DNA of 64,000 bases from Chryseobacterium sp. PMSZPI (GTDB lineage: Bacteria; Bacteroidota; Bacteroidia; Flavobacteriales; Weeksellaceae). Made by a program: the position numbers and the translations under genes. Positions 45,405 to 55,089 of the stretch are shown here, in pieces. The notes beneath the pieces are model-generated. The model had not been told where the DNA came from. It saw only the letters and a list, made by a program, of their open reading frames with translations, and searched no databases. Positions within the stretch are counted from its first letter, which is position 1. Each line of letters starts with the position of its first letter. Location of the stretch: NCBI RefSeq assembly GCF_002835665.1, contig NZ_PIZV01000006.1, positions 1-64,000 on the forward strand, read 5' to 3'.

Positions 45405-45761
45405 ATTTAATTTTAAATATTCTATTACTATCCTGATGATCAAACATGACCAATCCTATTGAAAGTTCTCAAGGTTGTTTTTTATCCGATCCAGAGAACT
45501 CTCAACAATATTCTTTAACAAAAATAGGATTAAAATTTTTAAAAAACTTTGTCTTTTGACAATAAAATACCTGATAATTTTCAATTTTTCTACTTGTCTG
45601 AAACCTCTATTGGAAAAAATTTGGCCAATTTTATGTCTTGAATTATTAATTCTTATTACTAATGACTGATTTGATTTTTGCTGCCTTCTACAAATATAAA
45701 AGAAAAACACCCCAAAAAGCATATTACTTTTTGAGGTATTTGTATACTATAATGATATCAT
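45405..45761. other. Intergenic region before the GIN-domain gene
   Basis: 357 AT-rich bases without a convincing gene. A short inverted repeat (AGTTCTC at 45464-45470, GAGAACT at 45494-45500) and the terminator at 45709-45737 are the only structures seen. A reading frame over 45456-45722 lacks family features and runs into the terminator. Confidence 0.5.
45709..45737. terminator. Terminator of the GT2 gene cluster
   Basis: ACCCCAAAAAG pairs with CTTTTTGAGGT (one mismatch) around a seven-base loop; on the minus strand a T-rich tract follows. Confidence 0.75.
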
Positions 45762-46157
45762 TTAATAACTATTTTCCAGTGAAGCAGCATAAATTGCTAA
45801 TGTCACCAGAATAGCCACTATAATAATTCCGATAATTAAAGGTTTCCATATCGGTTTCTTTGGGTATTCCGTTTCGTTCGGGAAATATTTCGGAACAAAA
45901 TAATCGGATAACAACATACCTCCTGCCAGTCCACAAACATAGGCCAAAGCACTGATCGGCTTTTCAGGAATGTTCACAATAACAGCAGTTAATATCGTTA
46001 TAACGATAGAAATCCCCAACACTGTATAAGCCTCTTTCTTTTTATTGACATTCAAAAGGTTCTGAAATAATAAAACGCCTCCAAAGAGTGTTGAAAGAAA
46101 AATAGAAAATCCTAAAATCGCTTTTTTAGAATAAATTTTGGGCAACTTTTCTTCCAT
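45762..46157 (-). CDS. Small membrane protein of unknown function
   Basis: 131 aa with four predicted membrane helices (about 13-31, 43-60, 67-85, 105-124). The start overlaps the stop of the GT2 gene by one base (TAATG), so translation is coupled. Charged C-terminal loop and no known family. Being locked to a polyprenyl-phosphate glycosyltransferase gene suggests a helper role in lipid-linked sugar transfer; this is inferred only from context. Confidence 0.72.
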   Translation of the reverse strand: MEEKLPKIYSKKAILGFSIFLSTLFGGVLLFQNLLNVNKKKEAYTVLGISIVITILTAVIVNIPEKPISALAYVCGLAGGMLLSDYFVPKYFPNETEYPKKPIWKPLIIGIIIVAILVTLAIYAASLENSY

Positions 46158-47107
46158 TATATTACATCATCAATATTATAGTTCTTATGCTCACGGTTGG
46201 TTCTGATAATCATTTCTCCTAGGAATCCGGCAACAAATAATAATGTTCCCATAATCATCATCGTTAAAGCAATATAAAACCAAGGATTATTGGTAATTAA
46301 GTGTCCGTAAATTCCTCTGGCCACATCAATCAGTTTGGATACTCCCAACCAAAGGGCCGAAAGAAAACCAAAAATAAACATCACAGTCCCTACTGCTCCA
46401 AAGAAATGCATCGGTCTTCCCCCAAACCGGCTTACAAACCAAAGCGTTACCAGATCTAAAAACCCTCTGATAAATCTTTCTGTTCCGAATTTCGAGGTTC
46501 CGTAAGGTCTTGCCTGATGCTGTACTTCTTTTTCCGTTATTCTTCTGAATCCTGCATTGGCAGCCAATACCGGAATATATCGGTGCATATCTCCGTATAC
46601 ATCAACGGATTTTACAACTTGTTTTTTATAGGCTTTTAAACCACAATTGAAATCGTGAAGATAAACTCCCGAAACTTTTCTGGCAGCAGCATTGAACAGT
46701 TTTGACGGAATATTTTTCGTCATCACATTATCAAAACGTTTCTTCTTCCACCCTGATACAATATCGTAATTTTCATTTACGACCATATTGTAAAGCTCAG
46801 GGATTTCTTCCGGGAAATCCTGTAAGTCAGCATCCATGGTAATTACCACATCCCCGTTCGTTCTTGCAAAAGCGGCGTGTAGCGCCTGTGATTTTCCATA
46901 ATTTCTGGAAAATTTAATAGCGTGGATTTGAGGATATTGTACTTTCATATTCTCAATAATACTCCACGACAAATCCGTACTTCCATCGTCTACAAACCAG
47001 ATTTCATAGGATAAATTACTGGATTTGCAAACGTTATCAATTCTTGAAAAAAGCTCTTCCAAAGAATCTTCTTCGTTCAGTAACGGAATAACTATAGATA
47101 AATTCAT
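46157..47107 (-). CDS. GT2 glycosyltransferase (dolichol/polyprenyl-phosphate sugar transferase type)
   Basis: 316 aa. The N-terminal GT-A domain has LSIVIPLLNEEDSLEEL, FVDDGSTDLSW (first DxD-type site), KFSRNYGKSQALHAAF, VITMDADLQDFPEEIPEL (DAD motif), and the C-terminal DFNCGLKAYK. Two membrane helices follow (about 235-260 and 275-300), as in GtrB/DPM1-like enzymes, which load a sugar onto a polyprenyl phosphate at the cytoplasmic face. It is coupled to the small membrane protein and follows a DUF4199 gene 15 bases upstream. Confidence 0.92.
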   Translation of the reverse strand: MNLSIVIPLLNEEDSLEELFSRIDNVCKSSNLSYEIWFVDDGSTDLSWSIIENMKVQYPQIHAIKFSRNYGKSQALHAAFARTNGDVVITMDADLQDFPEEIPELYNMVVNENYDIVSGWKKKRFDNVMTKNIPSKLFNAAARKVSGVYLHDFNCGLKAYKKQVVKSVDVYGDMHRYIPVLAANAGFRRITEKEVQHQARPYGTSKFGTERFIRGFLDLVTLWFVSRFGGRPMHFFGAVGTVMFIFGFLSALWLGVSKLIDVARGIYGHLITNNPWFYIALTMMIMGTLLFVAGFLGEMIIRTNREHKNYNIDDVI

Positions 47108-47122
47108 TTAATTTTAATAAAA

Positions 47123-47725
47123 TTAGGCTTGATTCATTTCTTCGGGCTGATGAATCGTTCTTGTTCTGAAAAACGCTCCGAAAAACACCGACAAAACTAC
47201 GTAAAATATAAGAATTGCTGCAAAATATCCTGAAAAATGACTTGCGGTAAGCATATCTTTTCCTTTTACAGCCTCAGGAGTAAAGCTTTGTAATCTTTCT
47301 TTGTACTTCTGATCCAGCTCATCAATATCTTTTTGATGTTTTAAAATTTTTCTGGCTGTAGTGTATTCCGTATCCAATTCTGATTTTTGTCTTTGAACAT
47401 ATTGATAGTTCAATAACTTTTTGGCAGCCGGGTCTACGAAATTTAAAAAGGCATAAATGCTGAAAATCGAAAGAATTCCTCCGATAAACATCGGAACGAA
47501 GGCTCTTTTGAAAGCTTCTTTAAATTTTACTACTCTATGGGTATTCCAATACGATTTTACAGACCAGAAAGCGGCCCCCGCATACAAAAGAGGCAAAACA
47601 AAAGCATTGGCTTTCAGAGAGATATCAAAATAATTGATCCCTGAAAAAAAAGTGTACACTACAAAAAAAACGATCATTGTAGCGATAAAAAGTATAATTC
47701 CTAGTGTTGATGGACTTTTCGTCAT
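47123..47725 (-). CDS. DUF4199 membrane protein
   Basis: 200 aa with four membrane segments: about 10-30, 38-56, 77-97 and 165-188. The motifs FWSVKSYWNTHRVVKFKEAFKRAF and the central charged helix (YVQRQKSELDTEYTTARKIL) are characteristic of DUF4199, a Bacteroidetes membrane family of unknown function. The ATG at 47725 is chosen because the longer reading frame would run through the divergent SRP RNA gene (47858-47950) and its promoter. It lies directly before the GT2 gene and is probably co-transcribed. Confidence 0.85.
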   Translation of the reverse strand: MTKSPSTLGIILFIATMIVFFVVYTFFSGINYFDISLKANAFVLPLLYAGAAFWSVKSYWNTHRVVKFKEAFKRAFVPMFIGGILSIFSIYAFLNFVDPAAKKLLNYQYVQRQKSELDTEYTTARKILKHQKDIDELDQKYKERLQSFTPEAVKGKDMLTASHFSGYFAAILIFYVVLSVFFGAFFRTRTIHQPEEMNQA

Positions 47726-47845
47726 GTTTAAATTTTTAGAAAAAAGTTGAAAAATTATCCCCCTAAATGTCAGCCGTTTAGCTCTACCACTGCATTTTTT
47801 CGACAAATTTTCTTTAATAATGTTTTGAAGTTTATAAAATATTCC

Positions 47846-47853
47846 TACCTTTG
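47846..47853 (+). promoter_or_regulatory. Promoter of the SRP RNA gene
   Basis: TTG (47825-47827), 18 bases, then TACCTTTG: an ideal Bacteroidetes promoter. It predicts transcription from about 47858, exactly at the GGCAAG start of the RNA. Confidence 0.8.
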
Positions 47854-47857
47854 CAAC

Positions 47858-47950
47858 GGCAAGTCCTAAACAACCAGCTCCTGAGAATCCTCCAGGGTGG
47901 GAACGCAGCAAAGGTAATCGGTCGTAGCGGTGTGATTTAGGTAGCTTGCC
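47858..47950 (+). ncRNA. ffs: Signal recognition particle RNA (4.5S type)
   Basis: A 93-base RNA gene. The ends pair (GGCAAG with CTTGCC, then CCTAAA with TTTAGG). The apical domain carries the conserved Ffh-binding pattern CCAGGGTGGGAACGCAGCA: a GTG/CGC stem closed by a GGAA tetraloop, then the AGCA asymmetric loop. It is followed by nine T (47952-47960), so the terminal stem doubles as the terminator. An ideal promoter begins transcription at the 5' end. It is the RNA of the SRP that targets nascent membrane proteins. Its position within the spacer of a DUF4199 gene and a hydrolase gene hides it from ORF-based annotation. Confidence 0.9.
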
Positions 47951-48070
47951 ATTTTTTTTTGGTTTAACGTGAAGAGAGAGGTAATTTGATAATTATCTTT
48001 TTTTGTTTTTAATACCTTACGCATCATTTTCATTTTTTTAATTTTCAGTTTCTCTCTTTCTTGTTATTGA

Positions 48071-48757
48071 TTAAAATTCGAACGTCTCTCCCAGTTTTGG
48101 TAAAACAAGTTCTACATTTTTATCTGCAAAATGCTTTAATGCACTTTCGTGGTTGATTTCGATTGCCGGGAATGTATCAAAGTGGCACCCGATTACTTTT
48201 GGAGTTTTTAAAAGTTCCGCAGCAGCAAAAGATGCTTTTCTTGGGCACATTGTATAATGACTACCGATCGGAAGGATAGAAAGGTCGATATTACCATATA
48301 ATCTTGGAAATAACTCCATATCTGCCATTACCCCTGTATCTCCTGCCAAATAGATGTTTTTACCCTCAGGAAGTCTGAAAATATACCCTACAGGGACACC
48401 TCCATAGCTTCCATCAGGGAAAGAACTCGTATGATGAGCCGGAACCATAGAAATTTTAAGATCATCGATTTTTGCCGATCCTCCTAAGTTTACATCATCT
48501 GTGTTTTTAGCCTGCTTAAAGTAACCACATACTTCAGGTACCCCAATTACTGTAGCTTCCGGATAATGCTGTAATACTTCTGCAACATCTGCGATATGAT
48601 CACCATGAGCATGGGTCAACAGAATGTAATCGATTTTTTGAGCAGAGATATCGAATCCCGACTCCGCTTTTTTGTAATTGTAAAAAGGGTCACTTAAAAT
48701 TGTTTTGTCCTTGTATGTGAACAGAAAGCAATTTTGCCCTAAGAATTGTATTTTCAT
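48071..48757 (-). CDS. Metal-dependent hydrolase, beta-lactamase superfamily (UPF0173 type)
   Basis: 228 aa, cytosolic. The ATG at 48757 gives the family N-terminus MKIQFLGQNCFLF; a longer start adds 14 unrelated residues. Metal ligands: LLTHAHGDHIAD (HxHxDH), VPAHHTSS, YLAGDTGVMADME (the bridging Asp) and PIGSHYTM with VIGCHFDTFP. This matches the YtkL/UPF0173 group, whose substrate is unknown. It follows the SRPBCC gene downstream of menA on the same strand; the dispersed-repeat gap (48800-48894) makes shared transcription uncertain. Confidence 0.92.
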   Translation of the reverse strand: MKIQFLGQNCFLFTYKDKTILSDPFYNYKKAESGFDISAQKIDYILLTHAHGDHIADVAEVLQHYPEATVIGVPEVCGYFKQAKNTDDVNLGGSAKIDDLKISMVPAHHTSSFPDGSYGGVPVGYIFRLPEGKNIYLAGDTGVMADMELFPRLYGNIDLSILPIGSHYTMCPRKASFAAAELLKTPKVIGCHFDTFPAIEINHESALKHFADKNVELVLPKLGETFEF

Positions 48758-48894
48758 TGTAAATTTAATTTCAATTATTATTAAACACAAATGACTCAAA
48801 TAATTTCACAAGTAACACCAGATTAGTGACATTCGTGAAAGCATTTGTGCCATCCGTGTTTTTTTAAACGCAAAGCGTTGTTTATTTATTTTAA

Positions 48895-49341
48895 CTATTT
48901 CGATGGGAATTTATCTTCAATAAGCCTTAAATTAATACCATGTTCCAAATAAGCCTTACAACCGTCTAAAACCGTTGTAAAACCTCCTGTATTGTCATTA
49001 ATTTGCTTTAAAAGATCCTCACCGGTCTGGCTGAATCCATAGCTTTTAATTACAACAAGAGTTCCGTTTTCCATGGTTTTAAACTCATAGTCAACATGCA
49101 CTGAAGGCTCACCCCATTCTGTTTTGATCAGTTGATTCGGAATAATCTGATGAACTCTCACTACGTTTTTCACCCCATACATTTCCCATTCCCAGGTTAG
49201 TGTTTTTCCTTCTTCTAATTTTCCGGTAGATTTTGTAAACCAGAAATTAGTAGTTACTTCAGGATTGATGAACGCTTCAAAAACATCTTCAATCGGTTTT
49301 CTGATAAGCATTTGTGCTTCAACATAGACATTAGAACTCAT
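48895..49341 (-). CDS. SRPBCC (AHSA1-like) domain protein
   Basis: 148 aa. START/Bet v1-like helix-grip fold: AQMLIRKPIEDVFEAFINPEVTTNFWF at the N-terminus, LTWEWEMYGVKNVVRVHQIIPNQLIKTEW in the middle, and the long C-terminal helix TVLDGCKAYLEHGINLRLIEDKF. The family binds hydrophobic ligands or Hsp90 partners; no ligand can be named. It follows menA by 18 bases and is probably co-transcribed. Confidence 0.9.
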   Translation of the reverse strand: MSSNVYVEAQMLIRKPIEDVFEAFINPEVTTNFWFTKSTGKLEEGKTLTWEWEMYGVKNVVRVHQIIPNQLIKTEWGEPSVHVDYEFKTMENGTLVVIKSYGFSQTGEDLLKQINDNTGGFTTVLDGCKAYLEHGINLRLIEDKFPSK

Positions 49342-49359
49342 GATATAATATTTTTAGAT

Positions 49360-50289
49360 TTAATTAAATAAATTCAGTCCGGCTGCCGTAAGAATAGCCA
49401 TTACAAACGTCATGATTCCCACCTGCTTCAAATATTGATCTAATTCTTTCGGTTCTTTTACCGACATGATATTTCTTCTCAGCTTGGCTAATGGAAACAA
49501 CAGAATCATCACAATGAATACATAATAGTTCTGTTGCTGTATAAACCCGTTGACTCCTAAAAAGATAAGGATTAATACCAATGGTAACTGTAACAGGATC
49601 ATTTCATAGATCATTGCATTTTTAAAACCGATTCTCAATGCAAAGCTGTTTTTTCCTGACAATTTATCACTTTCAATATCCCTCATATTGTTAAGATTTA
49701 AAACAGCCATACTCATCATTCCTACTGCAGTTCCCGGCAACAACATATCCCAGCTGAAGGTTTTTGTAAACAGGAAATAACTTCCACATACAGAAACCAA
49801 TCCAAAGAAGATAAATACAAAAACATCACCCAATCCCATATAACCATAAGGCTTCTTCCCTACTGTATATCCGATTGCCGCTAAAATACTTGCCACTCCC
49901 AGTCCTATGAAGATATAAAATTCATTCATATAGTTTGGAATGAAAGCTACGTATAATAAAGCAATGGTAGCAATGAAAGATAACGCAGAAAAAAGAATCA
50001 CAGCATTCTTCATTTGTTTTGCTGTAATTTTTCCTGATGCCACTGCCCTTGCTTCCGCCTCATTGATTCTTTTGGCATCAGTTCCTTTTACTCCATCTCC
50101 ATAATCATTAGCATAGTTCGATAGAATCTGATATAGAAGGGTTACCAAAAGTGCCAGAGCAAAAATTCTCCAGTCCCAGATTCCACCTTCTCTGTACAAC
50201 CTCCATTTTGCAATGAAAGCTCCCATAATAATTCCGCTTAAAGAAAGCGGTAAAGTTCTGAGCCTTGCGGCTTTTATCCAATCCGTCAT
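49360..50289 (-). CDS. menA: 1,4-dihydroxy-2-naphthoate octaprenyltransferase
   Basis: 309 aa, eight to nine membrane helices. UbiA-superfamily prenyltransferase that attaches the polyprenyl tail to DHNA in menaquinone synthesis. Seen are the two Asp-rich motifs: SNYANDYGDGVKGTDAKR (about residue 65) and LNLNNMRDIESDKLSGK (about 195). The ATG at 50289 (MTDWIKAARLRTLPLS) is the usual start of the family. menB lies 74 bases upstream on the same strand, with an AAGTAATGAGCAATGGGTAA-type repeat in between. Confidence 0.96.
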   Translation of the reverse strand: MTDWIKAARLRTLPLSLSGIIMGAFIAKWRLYREGGIWDWRIFALALLVTLLYQILSNYANDYGDGVKGTDAKRINEAEARAVASGKITAKQMKNAVILFSALSFIATIALLYVAFIPNYMNEFYIFIGLGVASILAAIGYTVGKKPYGYMGLGDVFVFIFFGLVSVCGSYFLFTKTFSWDMLLPGTAVGMMSMAVLNLNNMRDIESDKLSGKNSFALRIGFKNAMIYEMILLQLPLVLILIFLGVNGFIQQQNYYVFIVMILLFPLAKLRRNIMSVKEPKELDQYLKQVGIMTFVMAILTAAGLNLFN

Positions 50290-50363
50290 AAATTTATAAG
50301 TAATGAGCAATGGGTAATAAGTAATGGAAAAAATTGCTCATTACTTATTACTCATCACTAATG
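50290..50363. repeat. Inverted repeat between menB and menA
   Basis: TAAGTAATGAGCAATGGG and a near-complement TTGCTCATTACTTATTAC face each other. A related TAAGTAATGGGTAAT sequence lies at 34895-34915, so this is a dispersed element as well as a possible mRNA hairpin. Confidence 0.5.
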
Positions 50364-51200
50364 TTATGATATCCATTTATCGTCTCCGAAGTTTGGTTTT
50401 CTTTTTTCAAGGAATGCATTTCTTCCTTCTTTAGCTTCCTCGGTCATATAAGCTAAACGGGTTGCTTCTCCTGCGAAAACCTGCTGACCAACCATCCCGT
50501 CATCTGTAAGATTCATGGCAAATTTCAGCATTCTGATAGACATTGGAGATTTTCCTAAGATTTCCTGTGCCCATTCATAGGCTGTATCTTCTAATTCCGC
50601 ATGAGGGACTACTTTGTTTACCATTCCCATTTCAAAAGCTTCCTGAGCGGAATAATTCCTTCCTAAAAAGAAGATCTCACGAGCTTTTTTCTGTCCTACC
50701 ATTTTAGCAAGGTAAGCAGATCCGTATCCACCATCAAAACTTGTTACATCAGCATCAGTCTGCTTGAAAATTGCATGTTCCTCACTTGCTAATGTCAAAT
50801 CACAAACTACGTGAAGCGAATGCCCTCCACCTACTGCCCATCCCGGAACGACTGCGATTACCACTTTAGGCATGAAACGGATTAAACGTTGAACTTCCAG
50901 AATATTTAAACGATGTCTTCCATCTTCTCCAACATATCCCTGATGACCTCTTGCTTTTTGATCTCCACCACTACAGAAAGCCCAACCTCCGTCTTTAGGG
51001 CTTGGTCCCTCTCCTGAAAGTAAAACAACACCTATTGAAGGGTCTTCAGAGGCGTCATAAAAAGCATCATATAATTCTGAAGTTGTTTTAGGTCTGAAAG
51101 CATTACGTACTTCCGGTCTGTTGAAAGCGATTCTTGCTACACCGTTACATTTTTTATAGGTAATATCTTCGTATTCCTTAGCGGTTTTCCACTCGATCAT
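50364..51200 (-). CDS. menB: 1,4-dihydroxy-2-naphthoyl-CoA synthase
   Basis: 278 aa, crotonase superfamily. It closes the naphthoate ring in menaquinone synthesis. Motifs: YKKCNGVARIAFNRPEVRNAFRPKT, FCSGGDQKARG (oxyanion hole), VVPGWAVGGGHSLHVVCDLTLAS, and TDADVTSFDGGYGSAYLAKMVGQKKAREI with the Asp-Gly pair typical of MenB. Preceded by a TATCTTTG box (51225-51218) about 12 bases of leader from the ATG, so it leads the menB-menA pair. Confidence 0.97.
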   Translation of the reverse strand: MIEWKTAKEYEDITYKKCNGVARIAFNRPEVRNAFRPKTTSELYDAFYDASEDPSIGVVLLSGEGPSPKDGGWAFCSGGDQKARGHQGYVGEDGRHRLNILEVQRLIRFMPKVVIAVVPGWAVGGGHSLHVVCDLTLASEEHAIFKQTDADVTSFDGGYGSAYLAKMVGQKKAREIFFLGRNYSAQEAFEMGMVNKVVPHAELEDTAYEWAQEILGKSPMSIRMLKFAMNLTDDGMVGQQVFAGEATRLAYMTEEAKEGRNAFLEKRKPNFGDDKWIS

Positions 51201-51217
51201 CTTGTTAAAATTTTTCT

Positions 51218-51225
51218 CAAAGATA
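51218..51225 (-). promoter_or_regulatory. Promoter -7 box of menB
   Basis: TATCTTTG on the minus strand, exact consensus, 18 bases before the start codon. No TTG at -33. Confidence 0.55.
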
Positions 51226-51390
51226 CGGAATTACAGAGAATTTTCGGGCTGAAATTTAGCACGCCCCGGATGATGATTGATAAATAATCTATGATGAATA
51301 ATAAGTATTTGCCAAGCTTACTGATTGTAGTCTCATTTCCTCAAAATAAATCCTGAAAATATTCTCTTTATTTTCTTTCCTGAAAAAAAC

Positions 51391-51419
51391 AAAAACCGAA
51401 ACACGAATGTTCCGGTTTT
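51391..51419. terminator. Terminator of the TPR gene after gyrA
   Basis: AAAACCGAAAC pairs with GTTCCGGTTTT (one mismatch), six-base loop; T run on the minus strand. Confidence 0.7.
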
Positions 51420-51443
51420 ATTTATAATTGCAGTTATTAACGA

Positions 51444-52469
51444 TTACTTTGCTTTAGCGCTAAGCTCAGCTTCTTTAGCTTTCATTTCTTTAACTTTATC
51501 CAGGTTTTTAGTCACTACATAAATTTCTTTTAAAGTAGTAACAGCATCAAGACTTGTAGGAGCTACTTTATACCATGATTCTGCATATGGTAGAGCTTTT
51601 GCAAATCTTTCTCTTCTTGCATCAATCAATTTAGAAGCTTCGTCTGGCTTGTCTTTTCTCATTGCATTGATATCTGCTACCACTTTACCGTCATCACCAA
51701 TAGTAGTATATACTAAGTTCTGATAAGCATCAGCAAAATCAGGTTTAAGTTCAACTGCTTTTTTGAATGATTCTAAAGCATCTGCAACAGTAGCGGGAGT
51801 TTTAGCCTGCATTACACCAAGGTTGTACCAATTGGTAGCATCATTAGGGTTTTTAGCCAACTGTTCTTTTAAACCTGCAACAAATTTATCTGTATTTCCT
51901 GATTGAAGATAGGCTGTAGTCTGAGCTTCCTTTAATTTGGCATTATTTGGGAATTTAGCCAAACCTTTTTCAATAATCGCAAGAGCTTCAGTACTTTTCT
52001 TTTCGCTAAGTAACAATGAAGTTAATGTTTCATATAAATCCGGCTCTATGCTTTTTGATTGCTCAGTTTTGAAATCTGAATATTCAGAATTCTTTTTCAT
52101 AAGCTCCCAAGTTGCTTTATCCAAATTTACTACCTGTCCTGATTTTTTTTCTTTTGCAGTGTATGTCGTCTCTACTCCTGTAAATCCGGAATTGATCAGG
52201 TCTGAATATATTTTGATTGCTGCATCAGCGTTATTTGCCAATGCCTGGCTAAGTCCTGCATAATACATATATATTTTATTATCCTGACCATTAGCCTTCA
52301 ATAAGTCGTAAACTTCTACAAACTTAGGAGCTGCAGCTGCATAATTTTTTGCATTATATGCATCCATAGCTTCTTTGTTGGCTGCCTGAAGCTTAGCATT
52401 CACATCTGCTTTTTGTCCGAAAACGAAAGCAGAAGCCACGATAGCCATTCCTAAAATTAGTTTCTTCAT
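51444..52469 (-). CDS. Secreted TPR-repeat protein
   Basis: 341 aa with a signal peptide (SAFVFGQ). At least five TPR units, for example MDAYNAKNYAAAAPKFVEVYDLL, KIYMYYAGLSQALANNADAAIKI and WYNLGVMQAKTPATVADALESFKKAVEL. A periplasmic protein-interaction role is inferred. It follows gyrA by 28 bases on the same strand, so the two are probably co-transcribed, a pairing seen in other Flavobacteriia. Confidence 0.88.
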   Translation of the reverse strand: MKKLILGMAIVASAFVFGQKADVNAKLQAANKEAMDAYNAKNYAAAAPKFVEVYDLLKANGQDNKIYMYYAGLSQALANNADAAIKIYSDLINSGFTGVETTYTAKEKKSGQVVNLDKATWELMKKNSEYSDFKTEQSKSIEPDLYETLTSLLLSEKKSTEALAIIEKGLAKFPNNAKLKEAQTTAYLQSGNTDKFVAGLKEQLAKNPNDATNWYNLGVMQAKTPATVADALESFKKAVELKPDFADAYQNLVYTTIGDDGKVVADINAMRKDKPDEASKLIDARRERFAKALPYAESWYKVAPTSLDAVTTLKEIYVVTKNLDKVKEMKAKEAELSAKAK

Positions 52470-52497
52470 AATAACTATTTTATATTAATTGTACAAT

Positions 52498-55089
52498 TTA
52501 TTCTTCAGAATCAGAATTCTCATTATCCTCTGCCGGAGTTTCTTTTTCAGCCTGAGGTGTTACATTTTCGTCATCAAGGTTATCAAACAGGTTTCCTGTT
52601 CCTTCTTCATTTTCTTCAGAATCTTCATCTTCCACATCTTTATCCATGGCTACTTTTGCAATCGCTGCAATTTCATCATTTTTCTTAAGATTGATAACTC
52701 GAACTCCCTGAGTATTTCTTCCCATTACTCTCATTTCGTCCATTCCCATTCTGATGGCAACACCGGACTTATTGATAATCATCAACCCATCTTCATCCGT
52801 TACGTTTTGAATAGCAATCAGGTTTCCTGTTTTTTCGGTAATATTTAGGGTAATAACTCCTTTTCCTCCTCTGTTTGTAATTCTGTAATCTTCTACTGCT
52901 GTTCTCTTTCCGTATCCTTTTTCAGATACTACAAGAACGGTTTCGTTTTCTACATCATTCACAACAATCATACCGATTGCTTCATCTCCATCTTCAAGCA
53001 AGATTCCTCTTACTCCGATAGACCCTCTACCTACTTCTCTTACTTTTTCTTCAGGGAAACGAATACATTTACCATTTTTCGTCGCAATCATAATCTGAGA
53101 AGAACCATTCGTTAAGTATGCTCCTAATAACTGGTCATTATCTCTGATTTCAATGGCGTTTACCCCATTCACCCTTGGTCTTGAATAAGCCTCCAATGAT
53201 GTTTTCTTAATAGTACCATTTTTAGTTACCATTACTACACTCATTTGATTCACGTATTCAGCATCCTTAAGGTTGTTGGTTCTGATATATGCTTTAATCT
53301 TATCGTCCGGTTCAATGTTGATAAGGTTTTGTACCGCTCTTCCTTTTGCTGTTTTAGAACCTTCAGGAATTTCAAATACTCTTAACCAATAACATCTTCC
53401 TTTTTCTGTAAAGAATAACATATACTGGTGGTTGGTTGCAGAAACGATATATTCAAGGAAATCAGAATCCCTTGTTGTCGCTGCTTTATTTCCTACCCCC
53501 CCTCTACTTTGAACTTTATATTCTGAAAGTGAAGTTCTCTTAATGTATCCTGCGTGAGAGATTGTAAGAACTACAGATTCGTTCGGAATAATATCTTCGA
53601 TAGACATTTCCCCTCCTGAATAATCAATTTCGGTTCTTCTTTCGTCTCCGTATTTTTCTTTAACTTCAATCAATTCATCTTTAATAATTTGGAATCTTCT
53701 TGGCTCATTAGCTAAAATATCTTCCAAATTCGCAATCTCTTTCATGATAGCATCGTACTCGTCACGGATCTTATCAAGTTCCATTCCGGTAAGACGAGCC
53801 AATCTCAGATCAAGAATTGCCTGAGCCTGAATTTCTGAAAGTTCGAATGCCTCGATCAAACCTTCTTTTGCAGCCTGAGGGTTGGCACTGTGACGGATAA
53901 TAGAAATCGCTTTATCTAAAGCATCCTGAGTACCGATCACTTTCATGAATCCTTCTAAGATATGTGCTCTTTCTTTCGCTTTTTTAAGTTCAAACTGAGT
54001 TCTTCTTATAATAACTTCATGTCTGTGCTCAACGAAGTGATGAATAATATCTTTAAGGTTCAATTGCTCCGGTCTTCCATGTACCAATGCAATATTGTTT
54101 ACGCTGAAAGAAGTTTGAAGCGCTGTATACTTATATAATAGGTTCAGAACAACATTCGGGATTGCATCATTTTTCAGTTCATACACAACACGAAGTCCTT
54201 TTCTATCCGACTCATCTCTGATTTCGTGGATACCCGGGATTTTTTCGTCTTTCACTAATTCCGCTGTTCTGGCAATCATTTCCGCCTTGTTAACCTGATA
54301 TGGAACTTCTGTTACAATAATTGCATTTCTGTTACCAATTTCCTCGAAGTTAACTTTTGCTCTTAGAACCACTCTACCTCTACCGGTGTGGAAAGCATCC
54401 CTTACTCCATCGTAGCCATAGATGATCCCTCCTGTAGGAAAATCCGGAGCGATAATATGCTGCATCAATTCATCGATAGTAATTTCTTTGTTATCGATAT
54501 AAGCACAAATAGCATCTACAGATTCCGATAGGTTGTGTGGCGCCATATTCGTCGCCATCCCTACTGCAATACCTGAAGCTCCGTTTACCAGAAGGTTTGG
54601 AATTTTAGTAGGCATTACGGTTGGCTCCTGTAAACTGTCGTCGAAGTTATTTTGAAAGTCAACAGTCTCTTTGTCCAGGTCTGAAAGAACCTCATCAGAG
54701 ATTTTTTTCAATCTTGCCTCAGTATAACGCATAGCTGCCGGCGGGTCACCATCCATGGAACCGAAGTTACCCTGCCCGTCTACCTGAGGATAACGTAAGC
54801 TCCATTCCTGAGCCATTCTCACCATTGCATCATATACAGAGGAATCTCCGTGTGGGTGATATTTACCCAATACATCCCCAACAATTCTCGCAGATTTTAA
54901 ATATTTTCTATTAGAAAAAACCCCTAATCCATACATACCATAAAGCACTCTTCTATGAACGGGTTTCAAGCCATCTCTTACATCAGGTAACGCTCTTGAA
55001 ACGATAACCGACATCGAATAATCGATATAAGATGACTTCATTTCATCAACAATGTTGATAGGAATCAGTCTTTCTCCTTCTTTTTGCAT
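52498..55089 (-). CDS. gyrA: DNA gyrase subunit A
   Basis: 863 aa. ATP-dependent supercoiling with GyrB. The N-terminal breakage-reunion domain holds the quinolone region [19 protein letters not shown] with Ser83 and Asp87, both the sensitive wild-type residues in E. coli numbering, and the catalytic Tyr in AAMRYTEAR. The C-terminal domain carries the six-blade beta-pinwheel with a GQRGGKG-type box (GGKG in [14 protein letters not shown]). It ends in an acidic tail ([14 protein letters not shown] and onward). The ATG at 55089 starts [12 protein letters not shown]; a TTG six bases earlier is ignored. Confidence 0.98.
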   Translation of the reverse strand: MQKEGERLIPINIVDEMKSSYIDYSMSVIVSRALPDVRDGLKPVHRRVLYGMYGLGVFSNRKYLKSARIVGDVLGKYHPHGDSSVYDAMVRMAQEWSLRYPQVDGQGNFGSMDGDPPAAMRYTEARLKKISDEVLSDLDKETVDFQNNFDDSLQEPTVMPTKIPNLLVNGASGIAVGMATNMAPHNLSESVDAICAYIDNKEITIDELMQHIIAPDFPTGGIIYGYDGVRDAFHTGRGRVVLRAKVNFEEIGNRNAIIVTEVPYQVNKAEMIARTAELVKDEKIPGIHEIRDESDRKGLRVVYELKNDAIPNVVLNLLYKYTALQTSFSVNNIALVHGRPEQLNLKDIIHHFVEHRHEVIIRRTQFELKKAKERAHILEGFMKVIGTQDALDKAISIIRHSANPQAAKEGLIEAFELSEIQAQAILDLRLARLTGMELDKIRDEYDAIMKEIANLEDILANEPRRFQIIKDELIEVKEKYGDERRTEIDYSGGEMSIEDIIPNESVVLTISHAGYIKRTSLSEYKVQSRGGVGNKAATTRDSDFLEYIVSATNHQYMLFFTEKGRCYWLRVFEIPEGSKTAKGRAVQNLINIEPDDKIKAYIRTNNLKDAEYVNQMSVVMVTKNGTIKKTSLEAYSRPRVNGVNAIEIRDNDQLLGAYLTNGSSQIMIATKNGKCIRFPEEKVREVGRGSIGVRGILLEDGDEAIGMIVVNDVENETVLVVSEKGYGKRTAVEDYRITNRGGKGVITLNITEKTGNLIAIQNVTDEDGLMIINKSGVAIRMGMDEMRVMGRNTQGVRVINLKKNDEIAAIAKVAMDKDVEDEDSEENEEGTGNLFDNLDDENVTPQAEKETPAEDNENSDSEE

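Noticed and set aside
45456..45722. Minus-strand ORF of 88 codons
   Set aside because: Its start lies in the terminator of the next gene and the sequence shows no domain.
47765..47800. tRNA-like fragment (GCAGTGGTAGAGC on the minus strand)
   Set aside because: Only a D-arm-like string is present; no acceptor stem, anticodon stem or T-loop could be formed.
47726..47911. N-terminal extension of the DUF4199 gene
   Set aside because: It would be translated from the strand opposite the SRP RNA gene and lacks hydrophobic or conserved sequence; the ATG at 47725 fits the family.
54829..54855. Quinolone-resistance mutation in gyrA
   Set aside because: Ser83 and Asp87 are both present; Ser84 in place of Ala is a normal family variant and not a known resistance change.
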